DNA of 6,492 nucleotides, from NCBI GenBank assembly GCA_902762335.1, contig CACWNZ010000082.1, forward strand, positions 1-6,492, read 5' to 3'. Below the pieces are notes generated by a model. It did not search any database. It was not told where the DNA came from and saw only the letters and a program-made list of their open reading frames with translations. Shown one piece after another: positions 4,998-6,492 of the stretch (the stretch's first letter is position 1; every line of letters starts with the position of its first letter). The stretch comes from an uncultured Ruminococcus sp. (GTDB lineage Bacteria > Bacillota > Clostridia > Oscillospirales > Acutalibacteraceae). The translations under genes and the position numbers were made by a program.

Positions 4998-5451
4998 CAT
5001 CCGCTTTGAGCAGGATGATAACGAACAGGGTATAGACATCGTTATCCGCGCGTCAGAGCAGGATGCTCAGGTATCGGCGCTGATAGAGAAGCTCACTCAG
5101 CAAAGGTATGAAAGGCTTACGGTACTTGACGGAGACAGGTGTCCCTGTGTCATTGAAGAATCCGATATTATCTTTATATCCTCCGAGGGAAAGCAAATGC
5201 GTATAATCACGGAAGCCGGCATATATACGGCAAAGCAATCCCTGCAGAGCCTTGAAAAGCTTTTGGGGAGAAGCTTCCTCAGAATATCGCGCTTTGAGCT
5301 TATTAATCTCGTAAAGGTGCGGAAGTACGATTTTACGATAATCGGCACACTGCGCATAGAATTCAAAAACGGTATGGAAACGTGGGCTTCGCGCCGCTAT
5401 ATCCCGCTTATAAGGGAACGGCTCTCAGGAGAGGAGGAATATCTATGCTGA
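4984..5451 (+). CDS. LytTR-family DNA-binding transcriptional regulator
   Basis: This 155-residue protein has a LytTR DNA-binding domain (PF04397-like) at about residues 56-150 and no receiver domain. Key features are DIIFISSEGKQMRIIT (61-76), the YTAKQSLQSLEKLL helix, the family hallmark FLRISRFELINL (98-109), then VKVRKYDF, the strand LRIEFKNG and the closing SRRYIPLIRERL (137-148). Residues 1-55 are a short N-terminal segment of the kind found in LytTR proteins paired with DUF3021 membrane partners. ATG 4984 is chosen because TTAGGAG (4966-4972) lies 11 bases upstream; a TTG at 4963 lies before that site. The stop overlaps the DUF3021 start by 7 bases. LytTR proteins bind direct repeats upstream of targets and often their own promoter. 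A membrane partner that restrains the regulator is known in streptococcal HdrRM/BrsRM-type systems; the same logic here is inference. Confidence 0.93.
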   Translation: MKKINIRFEQDDNEQGIDIVIRASEQDAQVSALIEKLTQQRYERLTVLDGDRCPCVIEESDIIFISSEGKQMRIITEAGIYTAKQSLQSLEKLLGRSFLRISRFELINLVKVRKYDFTIIGTLRIEFKNGMETWASRRYIPLIRERLSGEEEYLC

Positions 5452-5933
5452 AGGCTACTCTTAAAAGAGCCCTGATCGGTGTTATCATTGGCATACTTAT
5501 GGGTGACGGCATAGCTATAATCACCTCGCTGATGTCGGGAGGGGAGTTCATGCCCGTATCTGAGACGCTCAGAAACAGCTGTTCAGGCACTGTGCCCGCC
5601 TTTATAGTGCAGACGATAGTTTCGGGTCTGTACGGAGCGGTGTGCTTTGCGGGAATATCCTTATATGAGATAGAGCGAATGCCTATGGCGCTTGCCTCGG
5701 CATTGCATTGCTTGGGGATAGTTCTGCTGTTCATACCGATAGGCTTCTGTCTCGGCTGGGCGCAGACGGTAGCGGAATTTCTCATAATGGCTGCCATACA
5801 GACGGCATCGTATTTTGTGGTGTGGCTGATACTCTATCTGTCATACCGCAGGCAGGTAAAGGAATTGAATATGCTGCAAAAGCAGATTCAAGATAAAACC
5901 GACCCCCAAAATAATTCAAATAAGGAGGTATAA
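5445..5933 (+). CDS. DUF3021-family integral membrane protein, partner of LytTR regulator
   Basis: This 162-residue protein has four predicted membrane helices: about residues 8-30 (LIGVIIGILMG), 48-73 (PAFIVQTIVSGLYGAVCFAG), 81-105 (ALHCLGIVLLFIPIGFCLGW) and 109-133 (ASYFVVWLILYL). A cytoplasmic tail from YRRQVKEL carries a short coiled-coil-like stretch and ends in polar residues. Size, topology and position directly after a LytTR gene match DUF3021. AGGAGG (5432-5437) lies 7 bases before ATG 5445, and the start overlaps the LytTR stop by 7 bases, so the two are translated together. The likely role is to sense an envelope condition and hold or release the LytTR regulator; the trigger is unknown. 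The ribosome binding site of the next gene lies within its last codons. Confidence 0.9.
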   Translation: MLKATLKRALIGVIIGILMGDGIAIITSLMSGGEFMPVSETLRNSCSGTVPAFIVQTIVSGLYGAVCFAGISLYEIERMPMALASALHCLGIVLLFIPIGFCLGWAQTVAEFLIMAAIQTASYFVVWLILYLSYRRQVKELNMLQKQIQDKTDPQNNSNKEV

Positions 5934-5935
5934 CA

Positions 5936-6492
5936 ATGAAAAAAAACAAACTACTAAGAAAAGTTCTTTCGGCATCTCTTGCGTTGATGATGCTGACGCC
6001 CGTAGTCGGCATGACGCCGCTTTCGGGCATCATCACCGCATCGGCATTTGTAGACGGAGGCGTGCTGGAGACTGACAGCGGAAGCTGCGGCGATAGCGCC
6101 ATGTATTCTCTCGGCTCGAACGGCAAGCTCACTATCACAGGTACGGGAGCTATTACAGGCGGATCGTTTAAGAGTGATGACTATCAGTACGCATCGGAGA
6201 TCACAGAGGTGCAGATAGGCAGCGGCATCACCTTAATAGGTGAATACGCATTTTCAGGTCTTCCTGCTCTCGAATTCGTCAACATCGAGAGCGATGAAAT
6301 AGCTATCGCTTCGGGTGCATTCGCAAATACGAGTGTCGTATCGGTATTTATCGCATCTCCCGTTGTAAAGCTTCATCCCCTTGCATTCGAGAACTGCGAA
6401 GATCTTGATTTCATGAAATTCTCAGCCCTTGACGGCGCACAGATACAGGGTTCTCTTGTAGGTCTGAGCGAGAACGTTGAGGTAGAGGTAGC
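5936..6492 (+). CDS. Secreted BspA-like leucine-rich-repeat protein (3' truncated by window edge)
   Basis: ATG 5936 follows AAGGAGG (AGGAGG 5923-5928) at 7 bases and begins 2 bases after the DUF3021 stop. The 185 visible residues have a signal peptide: basic MKKNKLLRK, a hydrophobic core to about 34, and a likely cut near TASA (34-37). Next comes a module seen at the head of many clostridial LRR_5 surface proteins, DSGSCGDSAMYSLG (47-60) then GKLTITGTGAI (63-73). Repeats of the BspA/LRR_5 type (PF13306-like) follow: about 90-118 (ITLIGEYAFSGLPALEFV), 121-142 (ASGAFANTSVVSVFI) and 143-165 (LHPLAFENCEDLDFMKFSA). Members are cell-surface or secreted and are linked with adhesion and binding of host or polymeric ligands; many are long, with C-terminal wall or dockerin-like modules that would lie outside this window. 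No terminator separates it from the LytTR/DUF3021 genes, so it is probably transcribed with them. Confidence 0.9.
   Translation, partial: MKKNKLLRKVLSASLALMMLTPVVGMTPLSGIITASAFVDGGVLETDSGSCGDSAMYSLGSNGKLTITGTGAITGGSFKSDDYQYASEITEVQIGSGITLIGEYAFSGLPALEFVNIESDEIAIASGAFANTSVVSVFIASPVVKLHPLAFENCEDLDFMKFSALDGAQIQGSLVGLSENVEVEV

Noticed and set aside
5408..5797. Minus-strand open frame opposite the DUF3021 gene, and a similar one at 5782-6138
   Set aside because: Both are antisense to clearly coding genes and have no recognisable content.

Overview
The window looks like chromosomal DNA of a gut- or rumen-type anaerobic Bacillota, most likely a Ruminococcus-like member of the Oscillospiraceae. The reasons are AGGAGG-type ribosome binding sites, mid-range GC, a secreted CAP-domain protein, an anti-sigma protein with a DUF4367-like domain, a LytTR-DUF3021 pair and a BspA-like leucine-rich-repeat surface protein. 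This assignment is inference from gene content; nothing here fixes the species. No tRNA, rRNA, CRISPR array or insertion sequence was seen.

Left part, plus strand (1-1474): the 3' end of an unrecognised gene is followed by a short intergenic stretch with a good sigma-A-type promoter wrapped in a nested inverted repeat. Next come a secreted CAP/SCP-domain protein and a desulfoferrodoxin-like protein that has no visible ribosome binding site and lies in the same frame as the CAP gene. A 17-bp perfect hairpin closes this unit and also serves the converging minus-strand operon.

Middle part (1512-4599): a minus-strand operon reads anti-sigma gene first, then ECF sigma factor. The anti-sigma gene is intact, but the sigma gene has an in-frame TAA inside region 4 and would lose its promoter-binding helix-turn-helix. 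Transcription probably starts from a strong minus-strand promoter about 280 bases upstream. That promoter abuts a plus-strand gene for a type I membrane protein, which has lost its signal peptide and has a one-base frameshift just before its C-terminal membrane anchor. Two damaged genes around one intact one suggest a decaying envelope-signalling locus, unless the lesions are sequence errors.

Right part, plus strand (4634-6492): a sigma-A-type promoter with phased repeats leads into a tightly packed unit. It contains a small cysteine-rich open reading frame, a LytTR DNA-binding regulator, a four-helix DUF3021 membrane protein and the start of a secreted BspA-like LRR protein. Genes overlap or are separated by 2 bases, so they are probably one transcript. 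The LytTR/DUF3021 pair fits a regulator and membrane-partner system, with the LRR protein as a possible co-regulated surface product.

The most interesting items are the nonsense codon in the sigma factor, the frameshift in the membrane protein, the SOR-fold protein lacking the usual catalytic lysine, the cysteine-rich ORF overlapping LytTR, and the repeats around the LytTR promoter.
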